Positions 1 through 8,906 of a stretch of 64,000 nt of DNA are shown here, piece by piece. The notes beneath the pieces were generated by a model that was not told the origin of the DNA, made no database searches, and worked only from the letters and a program-made list of their open reading frames with translations. Positions within the stretch are counted from its first letter, which is position 1. Every line of letters begins with the position of its first letter. A program made the position numbers and the translations under genes. The DNA lies in the NCBI GenBank assembly GCA_001298575.1, contig LJCV01000252.1:86576-150575 (forward strand), in the 5' to 3' direction. This DNA comes from Actinobacteria bacterium OK074. GTDB lineage: Bacteria; Actinomycetota; Actinomycetes; Streptomycetales; Streptomycetaceae.

Positions 1-1
1 G

Positions 2-37
2 CAGGTGCTTCCGGTGGACGGGGGGCTGGTGATCTGA
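2..37 (+). CDS. C-terminal end of an SDR-family oxidoreductase (partial)
   Basis: Only the last 11 codons are in the window, reading QVLPVDGGLVI and then TGA. Short-chain dehydrogenases of the FabG type typically end in a motif such as GQ-x-L-x-VDGG with a short hydrophobic tail, and this matches. The gene begins upstream of the window, so substrate and length cannot be judged. It runs in the same direction as the next regulator gene. The assignment rests on 11 residues only. Confidence 0.5.
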   Translation, partial: QVLPVDGGLVI

Positions 38-123
38 GCGGGAGGAGGCGGAGGTGAGTGGCGGGATGCCTCGGCGGCGGGCGCCGTGGCGGCGTATGAC
101 AGCGCCGGTGCGGCCCGTGTTGA

Positions 124-939
124 ATGGTTCAGCCAAACGCCGTTCCCAGTGAGAGGCCCGAACCCGTGCACAACGGTGAGCGTCCGTCCCGCGGTCCCGG
201 TCCCCGGTTCGAGGCGCTGACGGTGCCGAAGGCGTCGGACGTGCTCGCCGCCGAGGTGCGGGAGCGGATCCTGACCGGCGAGTTCGCCGAGGGCATGGCG
301 CTGCCGCCGGAGCGCCAGCTCGTCGAGCAGACGGGGCTCAGCCGCGCGACCGTCCGCGAGGCCCTGCGGATCCTTGAGGTCGAACGGCTGCTGGACATCA
401 GGCCGGGCCGCGGCGGCGGCGCCTACGTGCACCGCCCGGGGCGCGAATCGGTCGCGAACACCGTGCGGTTGGTGATCCGCGGGCAGCAGATCCGGCTGGA
501 GGCGCTGCACGAGACGCGCGAGGCGATCGAGCCCGCCTGTGCCGCGCTGGCGGCCGGGCGCCGCAGCGCGGAGGATCTCGCGGAGCTGGAGGCCGCCAAC
601 GCGGACCTGATCGCGTCCGGCGACGACATCCAGCGGTTCCTGCGCGCCAACATCCGCTGGCACAACGCCGTGGCGAAGGCGGGCGACAACGAACTCCTCA
701 TCGGGTTCATGAGCGCGCTCTCGCAGTCCATCTACGCCGCCACGAACCTCGAACGGTTCATGGACGCCGAGATCCGCGACCTCACCGCCCGCGCGCACGC
801 CCGCATCACGGACGCGATCCGGGACGGCGACCGGGCGGCGGCGACCCGCCGGATGACCCGGCACGTGTGCGGGTTCGCACGCGCGGCTGCCGAGGTGGAC
901 GGGCGGGAGCGGGTGGAGCTGGCGGAGTCCGGGGACTGA
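124..939 (+). CDS. FadR-type GntR-family transcriptional regulator
   Basis: DNA-binding regulator. Residues about 35-110 form a GntR winged helix-turn-helix (LPPERQLVEQTGLSRATVRE, then the RPGRGGGAYV wing). The rest is an alpha-helical FCD ligand domain with the expected metal-site type residues (RWHNAVAKAGDNEL and a late R-x-TRH). The ATG at 124 has no clear ribosome site. The in-frame GTG at 166 has GAGAGG nine bases upstream and may be the true start, which would give 257 aa. It stands just before the acyl-CoA operon in the same direction, so it is the likely regulator of that operon. FadR-subfamily proteins often sense CoA thioesters or organic acids; the ligand here is unknown. Confidence 0.9.
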   Translation: MVQPNAVPSERPEPVHNGERPSRGPGPRFEALTVPKASDVLAAEVRERILTGEFAEGMALPPERQLVEQTGLSRATVREALRILEVERLLDIRPGRGGGAYVHRPGRESVANTVRLVIRGQQIRLEALHETREAIEPACAALAAGRRSAEDLAELEAANADLIASGDDIQRFLRANIRWHNAVAKAGDNELLIGFMSALSQSIYAATNLERFMDAEIRDLTARAHARITDAIRDGDRAAATRRMTRHVCGFARAAAEVDGRERVELAESGD

Positions 940-1026
940 CTGTGGGTAGCTCCGGCGACTGACGGCCGGCGGGTCCGGGGGCTGATCGGTGGCAAACCTG
1001 GGCGGGGTTCATCGGCGCCGCCTCGC

Positions 1027-1041
1027 GAGAACGTGATTCTC
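1027..1041. promoter_or_regulatory. Inverted repeat GAGAA-N5-TTCTC, candidate operator
   Basis: A perfect 5-bp inverted repeat with a 5-bp centre lies 18 bases upstream of a consensus -35 hexamer for the acyl-CoA operon. It is the only clear dyad in the 157-bp gap between the GntR-type regulator and the operon, so it is a candidate binding site for that regulator. The position is directly visible; the function is inferred. Confidence 0.4.
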
Positions 1042-1058
1042 TTTTTTACGCAACACCA

Positions 1059-1089
1059 TTGACAGCTTCGGTCTGACCTTTCATATGCT
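1059..1089 (+). promoter_or_regulatory. Candidate promoter of the acyl-CoA operon, possibly leaderless
   Basis: A perfect TTGACA (1059-1064) is followed after 19 bp by TATGCT (1084-1089), a TAnnnT-type -10 box. Transcription would start about seven bases later, close to the ATG at 1097. That would make the first message nearly leaderless, which is common in actinomycetes and fits the lack of a good ribosome site before 1097. The 19-bp spacer is on the long side. Confidence 0.45.
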
Positions 1090-1096
1090 CTGGCGT

Positions 1097-1978
1097 ATGA
1101 GCCAGGTGAGCCCCGTCCTGACCGTGACCGCCGACGGCGACGTCCGCGTCGTCACGCTGAACCGGCCCGACCGGCTGAACGGCGTGTCGGAGGAGTTGCA
1201 CCGCCGGTTGTCCGAGGTGTGGCGCGAACTCGCCGACGACACGAAGGCCCGCGCGGTGGTCCTCACCGGCGCCGGGCGGGCGTTCAGCGCGGGCGGCGAC
1301 TTCGACCACCTGCTGCGCCACCACGACGACGCGGAGCTGCGGGACCGTTCGATCCGGCTCGACCGGACCATCCAGACGGAGATGATCCGCTTCCCGCTGC
1401 CGGTGATCGCGGCGGTCAACGGCCCTGCCGTCGGCCTCGGTTGCAGTCTCGCGCTCGGCTGCGACCTCGTGCTGATGGCCGAGGACGCCTATCTCGCCGA
1501 CCCGCACATCTCGGTGGGCCTGGTGGCGGGCGACGGGGGCGTGACCCTGTGGCCGCTGCTCACCAGCCTGCTGCGGGTCAAGGAGTACCTCTTCACCGGG
1601 GACCGCATCCCGGCCGCCAAGGCGGTCGAACTCGGGCTCGCCAACCGGGTCGTGCCCACCGCGGACCTCCACCGCGAGGCGCTCGCCCTGGCCCACCGGC
1701 TCGCGGCCCAGCCACCGCAGGCGCTCCGCGCGACGAAGCAGGCGCTGGCCGCGGTGGTGGAGCAGGTCTCGCGCGGCGGCATGGAGGCCGCGCTGATGGC
1801 CGAGCGGGCGACGATGACCAGCCCGGACCACATCCGGATCATCAACGAACTCGCGGCACGGGCGGGCGGGGGCAGGGCGGGCGGAGCCAAGGCAGAGGGG
1901 TCGGCGAACACGAAGCCGGACGAAGCCGCCACCGAAGGCACAGCCACCGGCGCCCCCTCCCCGGACAAGGAGCGCTGA
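1097..1978 (+). CDS. Enoyl-CoA hydratase/isomerase family protein
   Basis: Crotonase-fold enzyme acting on CoA thioesters in beta-oxidation-like degradation. The oxyanion-hole segments are visible (AFSAGGDF near residue 68, then GLGCSLALGCD). The region that carries the second catalytic Glu in classical hydratases reads ADPHISVGLVAGDGG, so that Glu is absent and the activity may be isomerase-like or use another base. Start: an ATG at 1085 is also in frame, but 1097 is preferred because it coincides with the predicted transcription start. The C-terminal 40 residues are low-complexity Gly/Ala/Thr. First gene of the operon; the next gene starts one base after its stop. Confidence 0.85.
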   Translation: MSQVSPVLTVTADGDVRVVTLNRPDRLNGVSEELHRRLSEVWRELADDTKARAVVLTGAGRAFSAGGDFDHLLRHHDDAELRDRSIRLDRTIQTEMIRFPLPVIAAVNGPAVGLGCSLALGCDLVLMAEDAYLADPHISVGLVAGDGGVTLWPLLTSLLRVKEYLFTGDRIPAAKAVELGLANRVVPTADLHREALALAHRLAAQPPQALRATKQALAAVVEQVSRGGMEAALMAERATMTSPDHIRIINELAARAGGGRAGGAKAEGSANTKPDEAATEGTATGAPSPDKER

Positions 1979-1979
1979 C

Positions 1980-2981
1980 ATGGAACCCGAGGAGTTCCAG
2001 CTGGTCCGCGACCTGTTCCGGACGTTCGCGGCACGGCACGCGATCGGCTCGGCCGACGAGGCGAAGCCCGCCGCGCGCGCCGCCGCACAGCAGGCCCTGT
2101 CCGAGCTGGGCCTCGCCGAACTGCGCCGCTCCTCGCCGCCCGCGGCCACCGTGCAGGAGTGCGCCCTGCTCGCCGAGGAACACGGCAGCCGCCCGCTCAC
2201 CACGTCGATGCTGGGCACCGTCCTGCTCGCCCCGGAGCTGCTGCGGCTGCTGGGCGACCCGCGGTCCGACGCCGGCACGGCAGCCGGTACGACAGCGGGT
2301 ACGACGCCGACGATCGCCCTCGCCCGCGACCTCCGCTTCCCGCGCACCTACCCGGCCGAGCTGGTCGCCTGGGACAGCGAGGGCGCGAGCACGGCGCTGT
2401 GCGTCACCGCCGAAGGAGGCGTGTACGCCGCCGAGTTGGGCCCGCCCGCGCCCACCACCGACCTGCTGCGCGCGGTCCGTTCGGTGGACCCGGGGGCGCC
2501 GGGGCGGCTCGTCGGCACCCTGGACGCGGACGGGCTGCGGCGCTGGCAGGCGTACGCCCTGGTCGTGGTGGCCGCCGAACTCGTCGGCGCCGCCCGCTCG
2601 TTCGTCGGCGCGAGCGTGGAGTACGCCCGCGAGCGCCGCCAGTACGGGCACGCGATCGGGTCCTTCCAGGCGGTGCAGCACCTCCTGGCCGACGCGACGG
2701 TCCTGGTGGAGGCGTGCACCAGCGCCGTCCGGTACGCGGCGTGGTGCCTGGACAACGAGCCGCCGCACCGGGCGCTGACGGCGGCGCGGGTCGCCAAGGC
2801 CGAGGTCAACTCCTCGGCGGTGGAGGCCGTTTACGCCGGGATGCAGGCATTCGGCGGGATCGCCCAGACCTGGGAGCACATCGCGCACCTGTATCTGCGC
2901 CGGGTCCGGGTCGGCGCCCTGCTGCTGGCCACCACCGGGGACCTGCTGCCGGTCCTGGCCGCCGGGGAGGCGACACGATGA
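1980..2981 (+). CDS. Acyl-CoA dehydrogenase family protein (short subunit of a pair)
   Basis: A 333-residue acyl-CoA dehydrogenase homologue, shorter than the usual 380-400. The C-terminal helical domain is well preserved (RERRQYGHAIGSFQAVQHLL near 218 and MQAFGGIAQTWEHIAHLYLRR near 290), while the N-terminal FAD-contacting half is reduced and contains a Gly-Thr-Ala insert around 95-105. It overlaps the next dehydrogenase by 4 bp (ATGA). Such unequal pairs form alpha2beta2 dehydrogenases in actinobacterial steroid side-chain and related degradation (FadE26/27, FadE28/29 type). The same arrangement is inferred here. Confidence 0.85.
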   Translation: MEPEEFQLVRDLFRTFAARHAIGSADEAKPAARAAAQQALSELGLAELRRSSPPAATVQECALLAEEHGSRPLTTSMLGTVLLAPELLRLLGDPRSDAGTAAGTTAGTTPTIALARDLRFPRTYPAELVAWDSEGASTALCVTAEGGVYAAELGPPAPTTDLLRAVRSVDPGAPGRLVGTLDADGLRRWQAYALVVVAAELVGAARSFVGASVEYARERRQYGHAIGSFQAVQHLLADATVLVEACTSAVRYAAWCLDNEPPHRALTAARVAKAEVNSSAVEAVYAGMQAFGGIAQTWEHIAHLYLRRVRVGALLLATTGDLLPVLAAGEATR

Positions 2982-4117
2982 CCGAACTGCCCCTGGACTT
3001 CGGCGACTTCGACGAACTGGACCGGCTGCGCCGGGAGTTCCGCGACTGGCTGGCCGAGCACCCGTTGCCCGAACGGCTCGCGGACGAGCCCGTTCCGGTG
3101 TTCCTGCACCGCTGGCACCGCCTGCTGCACGCGGGCGGCTGGGTCGGCCTCGACGTGCCCGAGCGGTACGGCGGCCGGGGTCTGACGGCCCTTCACCAGG
3201 TGGCGATCAGCGACGAGTTGGGCGCCTGCCGGGCTCCGGGAGTGCCCCGCATCGGCTATCTCGCGCACGCCCTGCTGGAGTTCGCCTCCGAGGAGCAGCG
3301 CCTGGCCCTGCTGCCGCGCATGCTCCGCGGCGACGACGTGTGGTGCCAGGGGTTCAGCGAGCCGGGCGCCGGTTCGGACCTGGCGGGGATGAGCACGTTC
3401 GCCGAGCGGCACCCCGACGGGCACTACACGGTCCGCGGCCAGAAGCTGTGGACGAGCTACGCCCAGTACTCCGGCCTGTGCCTGCTGCTGGCCCGCACCG
3501 ACCGCGACGCCCCGGCGCACACCTCGGTCTCCGCGTTCGCCCTGCCCCTGGACCGTCCGGGCGTGACGGTACGGCCGCTGCGGGCGGCCAACGGCGACGA
3601 CGAGTTCTGCGAGCTGTTCCTGGACGACGTCCGGATCGAGGAGGCGGAGCGGATCGGCGCCGAGGGGGTCGGCTGGGCGCTGGCGATGACGACGGTGGCG
3701 TACGAGCGCAACGCCCTGGACACCGGGCACCTGTCGAAGTACGGGCTGCTGATCGAGCGGCTGCGCACGGCCGTCGACGAGCGGGGCGGTGAACTGCCGG
3801 ACGGGCTGCGGTCGGAGGTCGGCCGGTGTGTCGTCGACTACGAGGTGCTGGTGGCCCATGCGCGGCGCCGGATCGCCGAGCGGCGGTCGGGGCAGCCGGC
3901 CGGGCCGGAGTCCTCGGTCGACAAGCTCCTGATGACGCGGGCCGAACAGCGGCTGTACGAGACGGCGTTGAAGGTGTTCCCGGAGGAGCACGGCGAGGGC
4001 GGCGGTCTCTTCGGGGACTACCTGTACTCGCGCGCCGCGTCCGTCTACGGCGGGACCTCGCAGATCCAGCGCAACATCATCGCGAAACGGGTCCTGCACC
4101 TGCCCTCGAACGGCTAG
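2978..4117 (+). CDS. Acyl-CoA dehydrogenase (long subunit of a pair)
   Basis: A 379-residue FAD-dependent acyl-CoA dehydrogenase oxidising an acyl-CoA to the 2-enoyl-CoA. Visible landmarks are the FAD/substrate loop WCQGFSEPGAGSDLAG, the middle domain GQKLWTSYAQYSGLCLLLAR, and the C-terminal VYGGTSQIQRNIIAKRVL. The residue after Tyr in this last motif is Gly, not the Glu used by medium-chain enzymes, so the base must lie elsewhere, as in the isovaleryl and FadE types. The start is the ATG overlapping the previous stop by 4 bp. It probably forms a heteromer with the shorter dehydrogenase just upstream. Confidence 0.9.
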   Translation: MTELPLDFGDFDELDRLRREFRDWLAEHPLPERLADEPVPVFLHRWHRLLHAGGWVGLDVPERYGGRGLTALHQVAISDELGACRAPGVPRIGYLAHALLEFASEEQRLALLPRMLRGDDVWCQGFSEPGAGSDLAGMSTFAERHPDGHYTVRGQKLWTSYAQYSGLCLLLARTDRDAPAHTSVSAFALPLDRPGVTVRPLRAANGDDEFCELFLDDVRIEEAERIGAEGVGWALAMTTVAYERNALDTGHLSKYGLLIERLRTAVDERGGELPDGLRSEVGRCVVDYEVLVAHARRRIAERRSGQPAGPESSVDKLLMTRAEQRLYETALKVFPEEHGEGGGLFGDYLYSRAASVYGGTSQIQRNIIAKRVLHLPSNG

Positions 4118-4133
4118 CCCTGGGAGCCCCTTG

Positions 4134-5717
4134 ATGCGGTACGACGAGACCTTTCTGAGCATCCCGAACGTCATCAGGCTGGCCGCCCGGCGGCACGCGG
4201 ACCGGACCGCCCTCGTGGACGGCGAACACCGCTGGACCTACCGGGAGTTGGAGCAGCGGACGATCGAGGCGGTGCGGGCCGCGATTGCGCTGGGGATCCG
4301 GCCGGGCGACCGGGTGGGCCTGTGCGCGCCCAACTCGGCCGAGTGGATCCTCGCGGCGCTGGGCGTCCAGGGGGCCGGTGGCATCGTCGTCCCGCTCAAC
4401 ACCCGTTTCAAGGCACAGGAGTTGGCGTACATCCTGCGCACGTCGGGGGCGTCGGCGGTGTTCGCGGCGGACTTCCTCGGCAACGACTACATCGCCCAGT
4501 TGCGTGCCGCCGATCCCCAACTGCCCGCCCTGCGGCGGACGGTGTCGGTGCGCGGGGCGCGGGGCGGGGCGGGGCTGACGTGGGCGGAGTTCCTCAAGGG
4601 CGCGGAGGGCGTGTCCGCCGAGGCCGCCCACGCGGGCGTCGACGCGCTCACCCCGGAGCACGTGTCCGACGTGATGTTCACCTCCGGAACCACCGGTCAT
4701 CCCAAGGGAGTCGTGCTCACCCACGGGCAGTCGCTGCGCGCGTACGGCTGGATGTCCGAGGAGTACACCTTCACCGCCGGTGACACCTTCCTGGTCATCC
4801 CGCCGTTCTTCCACTGTTTCGGCTACAAGGCGGGCTGGCTGGCGTCCTACCTGCACGGGGTGACCGTGGTGCCGATGCCGGTGTTCGACGCCGGGACGGC
4901 GCTGGAGGTCATCAGCCGGGAGCGGGTGAGCATCCTGCTCGGGCCGCCGACGATCTTCCACGACCTGCTCCACCACCCCGACCGTGCCGCGTACGACCTG
5001 TCGTCGCTGCGGGTGTCCATGACCGGAGGTACCACGATCCCCCAGTCCCTGATCCACGCCATGAAGTCCGACCTCACCTTCGACATCGTGCTGAGCGCGT
5101 ACGGCCTGACCGAGTCGTCGGCGCTGGTGACCACCACCCGGGTCGGGGACCCGCCGGAACTGGTCGCCCGCACCACCGGGCGGGTCATCCCGGACGTGGC
5201 GATCCGCATCGCCGACGACGACGGCCGCGAACTGCCCGCGGGGGTGCCCGGGGAGATCCTGGTCCGCGGCTACAACGTCACCCGCGGCTACTGGGAGGAC
5301 CCCGCCGCGACCGCGGCCGCCATCGACGCCGACGGGTGGCTGCACACCGGCGACGTGGGACAGGTGGACGCGGCGGGCAACCTCGCGATCGTGGACCGCA
5401 GGAAGGAGATGTTCATCGTCGGCGGCTTCAACGCCTACCCGGCCGAGATCGAACAACTCCTGCTCGGCTACGGGCCGGTGGCCCAGGTCGCGGTGATCGG
5501 GGTGCCCGACGAGCGGATGGGCGAGGTGGGCTGCGCGTTCGTCGTACCGGAGCCGGGCACGGACCTCACCGCGAAGGAGGTCGTGGCGTGGGCGCGCGAG
5601 CACATGGCCAACTTCAAGGTCCCCCGGCACGTCCGGTTCGCCGACGCGCTGCCGCGCAACGCGAGCCAGAAGGTCCTCAAGGACGAGCTGCGCACGCGGT
5701 TCACGGCCGGGGGCTGA
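4134..5717 (+). CDS. AMP-forming acyl-CoA synthetase (FadD-like ligase)
   Basis: ATP-dependent carboxylate-CoA ligase that would activate the substrate of this catabolic operon. Adenylation motifs are in order: MFTSGTTGHPKGVVLTHG (about residue 182), a YGLTESS-type motif, GWLHTGDVG, and DRRKEMFIVGGFNAYPAEIE, then a C-terminal QKVLKDELR with the catalytic Lys. The length of 527 is normal. A TTG three bases earlier (4131) is also possible; the ATG at 4134 has GGGAG at the right distance. The acid is unknown; closest in style are FadD3-like and medium-chain or ring-acid ligases. Confidence 0.9.
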   Translation: MRYDETFLSIPNVIRLAARRHADRTALVDGEHRWTYRELEQRTIEAVRAAIALGIRPGDRVGLCAPNSAEWILAALGVQGAGGIVVPLNTRFKAQELAYILRTSGASAVFAADFLGNDYIAQLRAADPQLPALRRTVSVRGARGGAGLTWAEFLKGAEGVSAEAAHAGVDALTPEHVSDVMFTSGTTGHPKGVVLTHGQSLRAYGWMSEEYTFTAGDTFLVIPPFFHCFGYKAGWLASYLHGVTVVPMPVFDAGTALEVISRERVSILLGPPTIFHDLLHHPDRAAYDLSSLRVSMTGGTTIPQSLIHAMKSDLTFDIVLSAYGLTESSALVTTTRVGDPPELVARTTGRVIPDVAIRIADDDGRELPAGVPGEILVRGYNVTRGYWEDPAATAAAIDADGWLHTGDVGQVDAAGNLAIVDRRKEMFIVGGFNAYPAEIEQLLLGYGPVAQVAVIGVPDERMGEVGCAFVVPEPGTDLTAKEVVAWAREHMANFKVPRHVRFADALPRNASQKVLKDELRTRFTAGG

Positions 5718-5720
5718 CCC

Positions 5721-6920
5721 GTGACGACAACTCCCGGCCCGCTGGCCGGACTTACCGTGGTCGCGCTGGAGCAGGCGGTGTCGGCCCCGATGTGCACGCG
5801 CACGCTCGGCGACTTCGGCGCCCGGGTCGTCAAGGTGGAGAACCCCCATGGGGGTGACTTCGCCCGGCATTACGACGACGTCGTGCGGGGCCTCGGGGCG
5901 CACTTCGTGTGGCTCAACCGGGGCAAGGAGTCGGTGGCCCTGGACCTCAAGCACCCGGACGGCATCGCGGTCCTGCGCAGGCTGCTGGACCGCGCCGACG
6001 TCCTGGTGTCGAACCTGACCCCGGGGACCACCGCGAGGCTGGGCCTGTCCCCCGCCGAACTGGCCGTCAGCCACCCGGAGTTGATCGCGGTCGAGATCGA
6101 CGGCTACGGCCCCGGCGGCCCCCTCTCCCACAAGCGGGCCTACGACCTGCTCGCCCAGGCCGAGTCGGGCGCCTGCTCGGTGACGGGCCGTCAGGGGGCA
6201 CCGGCGAAGGCGGGCCCGCCGATGGCCGACGTGTGCAGCGGGCTGTACGCCGCGATGTCGGTGATGGCGCTGCTGTGCGGTCGCGGACGGGGGCAGAGCC
6301 GGGGTTTCTCGTCCGTCGCGGTGAGCCTCTTCGACACGATGACGGAGCTGATGGGGTATCCGCTGACGTACACCCAGCACTCGGGCGTCGAACAGCAGCC
6401 GCTCGGCATGGGGTCGCCCGCGGTGGCGCCGTACGGGTCGTACGGCACGGCGGACGGGCACACGGTCGTGTTCGGCACCACCAACGACCGCGAATGGCAG
6501 CGGCTGGCACGGGAGTTGCTGGAGCGCCCGGATCTCGCGGACGACGCGCGGTTCCGGTCGAACGCCGACCGGCTGGAGCACCGCGAGGCCCTGGACGTGG
6601 AGATCGCGGCCTGGTGCCGGCGGCACGACCTGGCGTACGTGCAGAAGCGCGCGGACGCGGCGGGCATCGGCAACGCCCGCTACAACACCACCGGTGACGT
6701 CGTCGCCCATCCGCATCTGGTGGCCCGGGACCGGTGGCGTTCGGTGGATACGCCGTCCGGTCCGGTGCGGGCGCTGCTGCCGCCGCCGGTCATCGACGGC
6801 TACGAGCCGCCGATGGGCGCGATCCCGGAGCTTGGCCGGCACACCGACGCCGTACTGGGCGAACTCGGCCTGGACGCCGGGGAGATCGCGGCGCTGCGGG
6901 AGCGGGGGGTGGTGGCGTGA
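5721..6920 (+). CDS. Family III (CaiB/BaiF) CoA transferase
   Basis: Moves CoA from a thioester donor to a free acid. The N-terminal motif LAGLTVVALEQAVSAPMCTR with GARVVKVENP is typical, and the nucleophilic Asp is D170 in PPMADVCSG. The length of 399 is normal. It starts with GTG three bases after the ligase stop and overlaps the following hydratase by 4 bp (GTGA). Its place beside a ligase gives the operon two routes to a CoA ester: ATP-driven activation, and CoA recycling from a product thioester. Confidence 0.9.
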   Translation: MTTTPGPLAGLTVVALEQAVSAPMCTRTLGDFGARVVKVENPHGGDFARHYDDVVRGLGAHFVWLNRGKESVALDLKHPDGIAVLRRLLDRADVLVSNLTPGTTARLGLSPAELAVSHPELIAVEIDGYGPGGPLSHKRAYDLLAQAESGACSVTGRQGAPAKAGPPMADVCSGLYAAMSVMALLCGRGRGQSRGFSSVAVSLFDTMTELMGYPLTYTQHSGVEQQPLGMGSPAVAPYGSYGTADGHTVVFGTTNDREWQRLARELLERPDLADDARFRSNADRLEHREALDVEIAAWCRRHDLAYVQKRADAAGIGNARYNTTGDVVAHPHLVARDRWRSVDTPSGPVRALLPPPVIDGYEPPMGAIPELGRHTDAVLGELGLDAGEIAALRERGVVA

Positions 6921-7750
6921 GCGCGGCGCCGGTCCTGCTGGTCGAGGACCGCGACGGCGTGCGGACGCTGACGCTGAACCGGCCGCACCGCAAGAACGCC
7001 ATCGACAACGCGACCTGGGACGCCCTGAACGAGGCGCTGACCGCCGCGGGCCGGGACCGTGCCGTACGGGCCCTGGTGCTGACCGGGGCGGGCGGCGACT
7101 TCTGCTCGGGGGCCGACATCTCGGGCGGTCCCAGTCCGGTCCATCCCCTCTACCGGATGCGGACGTTGACCGATGTCACCCTGCTGCTGCACGAGCTGCC
7201 GGTGCCAACCGTCGCCAAGGTGACGGGAGTCGCGGTCGGCGCGGGCTGGAACCTCGCGCTGGGATGCGACTTCGTGGTGGCGACGCCCGAGGCCCGGTTC
7301 TCGCAGATCTTCGCGCGCCGGGGGCTCTCGCTGGACTGCGGCGGCTCGTGGCTACTGCCCAAGCTGGTCGGGTTGCAGCAGGCCAAGCGGCTCGCGCTGC
7401 TGGCGGAGACGATCGAGGCCCCGGAGGCACGGGAGTTGGGCCTGGTGACGTGGGTGGTGCCCGCGCCCGAACTGGACGCCTTCGTCGACGATCTCGGCGT
7501 ACGGCTGGTGGCGGGGGCCCCGGTGGCGCTCGCGCAGAACAAGGCGCTGCTCAACGAGGGCGCCGATCGCACCCTGCGGGACGCGCTCGCGGGCGAGGCG
7601 CGGGCGCAGGCGATGAACTACGCGACGGCGGACGTCCCGGAGGCGTTCACCGCGTTCGTCGAGAAACGCCCGCCGCGCTTCACCGGCCGCTGGTCGGTGG
7701 CCGCGGCGCAGACAGCCCGCGCGGCGCACACAACCCAGGGGAGGCCGTAG
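6917..7750 (+). CDS. Enoyl-CoA hydratase/isomerase family protein
   Basis: A 277-residue crotonase-fold protein. The CoA-ester oxyanion loops are GAGGDFCSGADISGG and GAGWNLALGCDFV. The segment FARRGLSLDCGGSWLLPKLVG resembles the PaaG/EchA group, in which an Asp at this point, not the hydratase Glu, serves the active site, so isomerisation is as likely as hydration. The GTG start overlaps the previous stop, and its own stop TAG shares one base with the thiolase GTG. The C-terminal 25 residues are Ala/Arg-rich and probably disordered. Confidence 0.87.
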   Translation: MSAAPVLLVEDRDGVRTLTLNRPHRKNAIDNATWDALNEALTAAGRDRAVRALVLTGAGGDFCSGADISGGPSPVHPLYRMRTLTDVTLLLHELPVPTVAKVTGVAVGAGWNLALGCDFVVATPEARFSQIFARRGLSLDCGGSWLLPKLVGLQQAKRLALLAETIEAPEARELGLVTWVVPAPELDAFVDDLGVRLVAGAPVALAQNKALLNEGADRTLRDALAGEARAQAMNYATADVPEAFTAFVEKRPPRFTGRWSVAAAQTARAAHTTQGRP

Positions 7751-8895
7751 TGCGTGAGGCAGTGATCGTGGAGGCGGTCCGCACCGCCGTGGGCAGACGC
7801 GACGGCGGGCTGGCCGGTATGCACCCGGCCGATCTCTCCGCCGTCGTCCTGAACGCGCTGGTGCGGCGGACGGGCATCGACCCGGGGGCCGTCGACGACG
7901 TGGTGTGGGGGTGCGTCTCCCAGGTCGGCGACCAGTCGAGCAACATCGGCCGGTACGCGGTGCTCGCGGCGGGCTGGCCCGAGAGCGTGCCGGGGACGAC
8001 GGTGAACCGGGCCTGCGGTTCGAGTCAACAGGCCCTGGACTTCGCCGTGCAGGCGGTGCTGTCGGGCCGGCAGGACGTCGTCGTGGCCGGTGGCGTGGAG
8101 GTCATGAGCCGGGTGCCGCTGGGCGCGGCCAAGGCCGGCGGCGAGCCGTACGGGCCCGGGGCGCTCGCCCGCTACGGCGGGTTCGGGTTCAACCAGGGGA
8201 TCGCCGCGGAGCGGATCGCCCAGAAGTGGGGCCTGACGCGGACCCGGCTCGACGAGTTCTCCTCCCTCTCGCACGAGTTGGCGGCGACCGCGCAGGACCG
8301 TGGGGCGTTCGCGGCGCAGATCGTGTCCGTGCCCGTCGACGACACGGCCGTGGCGGCCGACGAGGGGATCCGGCGCGGCACCAGTGTCGAGACGCTCGCC
8401 CGGCTCAGGCCGTCGTTCCAGCGGGACGGGGTGATCCACGCGGGCAACGCCTCGCAGATCTCCGACGGGGCGGCCGCGCTCCTGGTCACCACCCCGCAGC
8501 GGGCACGGGAGTTGGGGCTCGCGCCGATCGTGTACTGCCGTGCGGGCACGGTCGTCGGCTCCGATCCGGTACTCATGCTCACCGGGCCGATTCCGGCGAC
8601 CGAGAAGGTGCTGCGCGCGGCGGGTGTCGGGCTGCGCGAGGTCGGGGTGTTCGAGGTGAACGAGGCGTTCGCGCCCGTTCCGCTGGCCTGGCTGGCCGAG
8701 ACCGGTGCCGATCCCGCGCTGCTCAATCCGCTCGGCGGGGCCATCGCGCTCGGCCATCCGCTGGGCGCGTCGGGTGCCGTCCTGATGACCCGCATGGTGC
8801 ACCACATGCGGGAGCACGGCATCCGCTACGGCCTGCAGACCATGTGCGAGGGCGGCGGCACCGCCAACGCCACCCTCGTCGAACTCGCCTCCTGA
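7750..8895 (+). CDS. Thiolase (acetyl-CoA acyltransferase)
   Basis: Degradative thiolase cleaving a 3-oxoacyl-CoA with CoA to release acetyl-CoA. All three active-site elements are present in 381 residues: nucleophile C89 in NRACGSSQQAL, H336 in GHPLGASGA, and C366 in MCEGGGTANATL. The GTG start at 7750 overlaps the hydratase stop by one base. Its presence shows that the operon carries a full beta-oxidation-like cycle down to chain shortening. Confidence 0.93.
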   Translation: MREAVIVEAVRTAVGRRDGGLAGMHPADLSAVVLNALVRRTGIDPGAVDDVVWGCVSQVGDQSSNIGRYAVLAAGWPESVPGTTVNRACGSSQQALDFAVQAVLSGRQDVVVAGGVEVMSRVPLGAAKAGGEPYGPGALARYGGFGFNQGIAAERIAQKWGLTRTRLDEFSSLSHELAATAQDRGAFAAQIVSVPVDDTAVAADEGIRRGTSVETLARLRPSFQRDGVIHAGNASQISDGAAALLVTTPQRARELGLAPIVYCRAGTVVGSDPVLMLTGPIPATEKVLRAAGVGLREVGVFEVNEAFAPVPLAWLAETGADPALLNPLGGAIALGHPLGASGAVLMTRMVHHMREHGIRYGLQTMCEGGGTANATLVELAS

Positions 8896-8906
8896 CGGGA
8901 GCTGTT

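Noticed and set aside
4077..6842. Long open frame on the minus strand opposite the ligase and CoA transferase genes
   Set aside because: Antisense to strongly recognisable enzymes; the translation is low-complexity Arg/His/Gly-rich without motifs, as expected opposite GC-rich codons.
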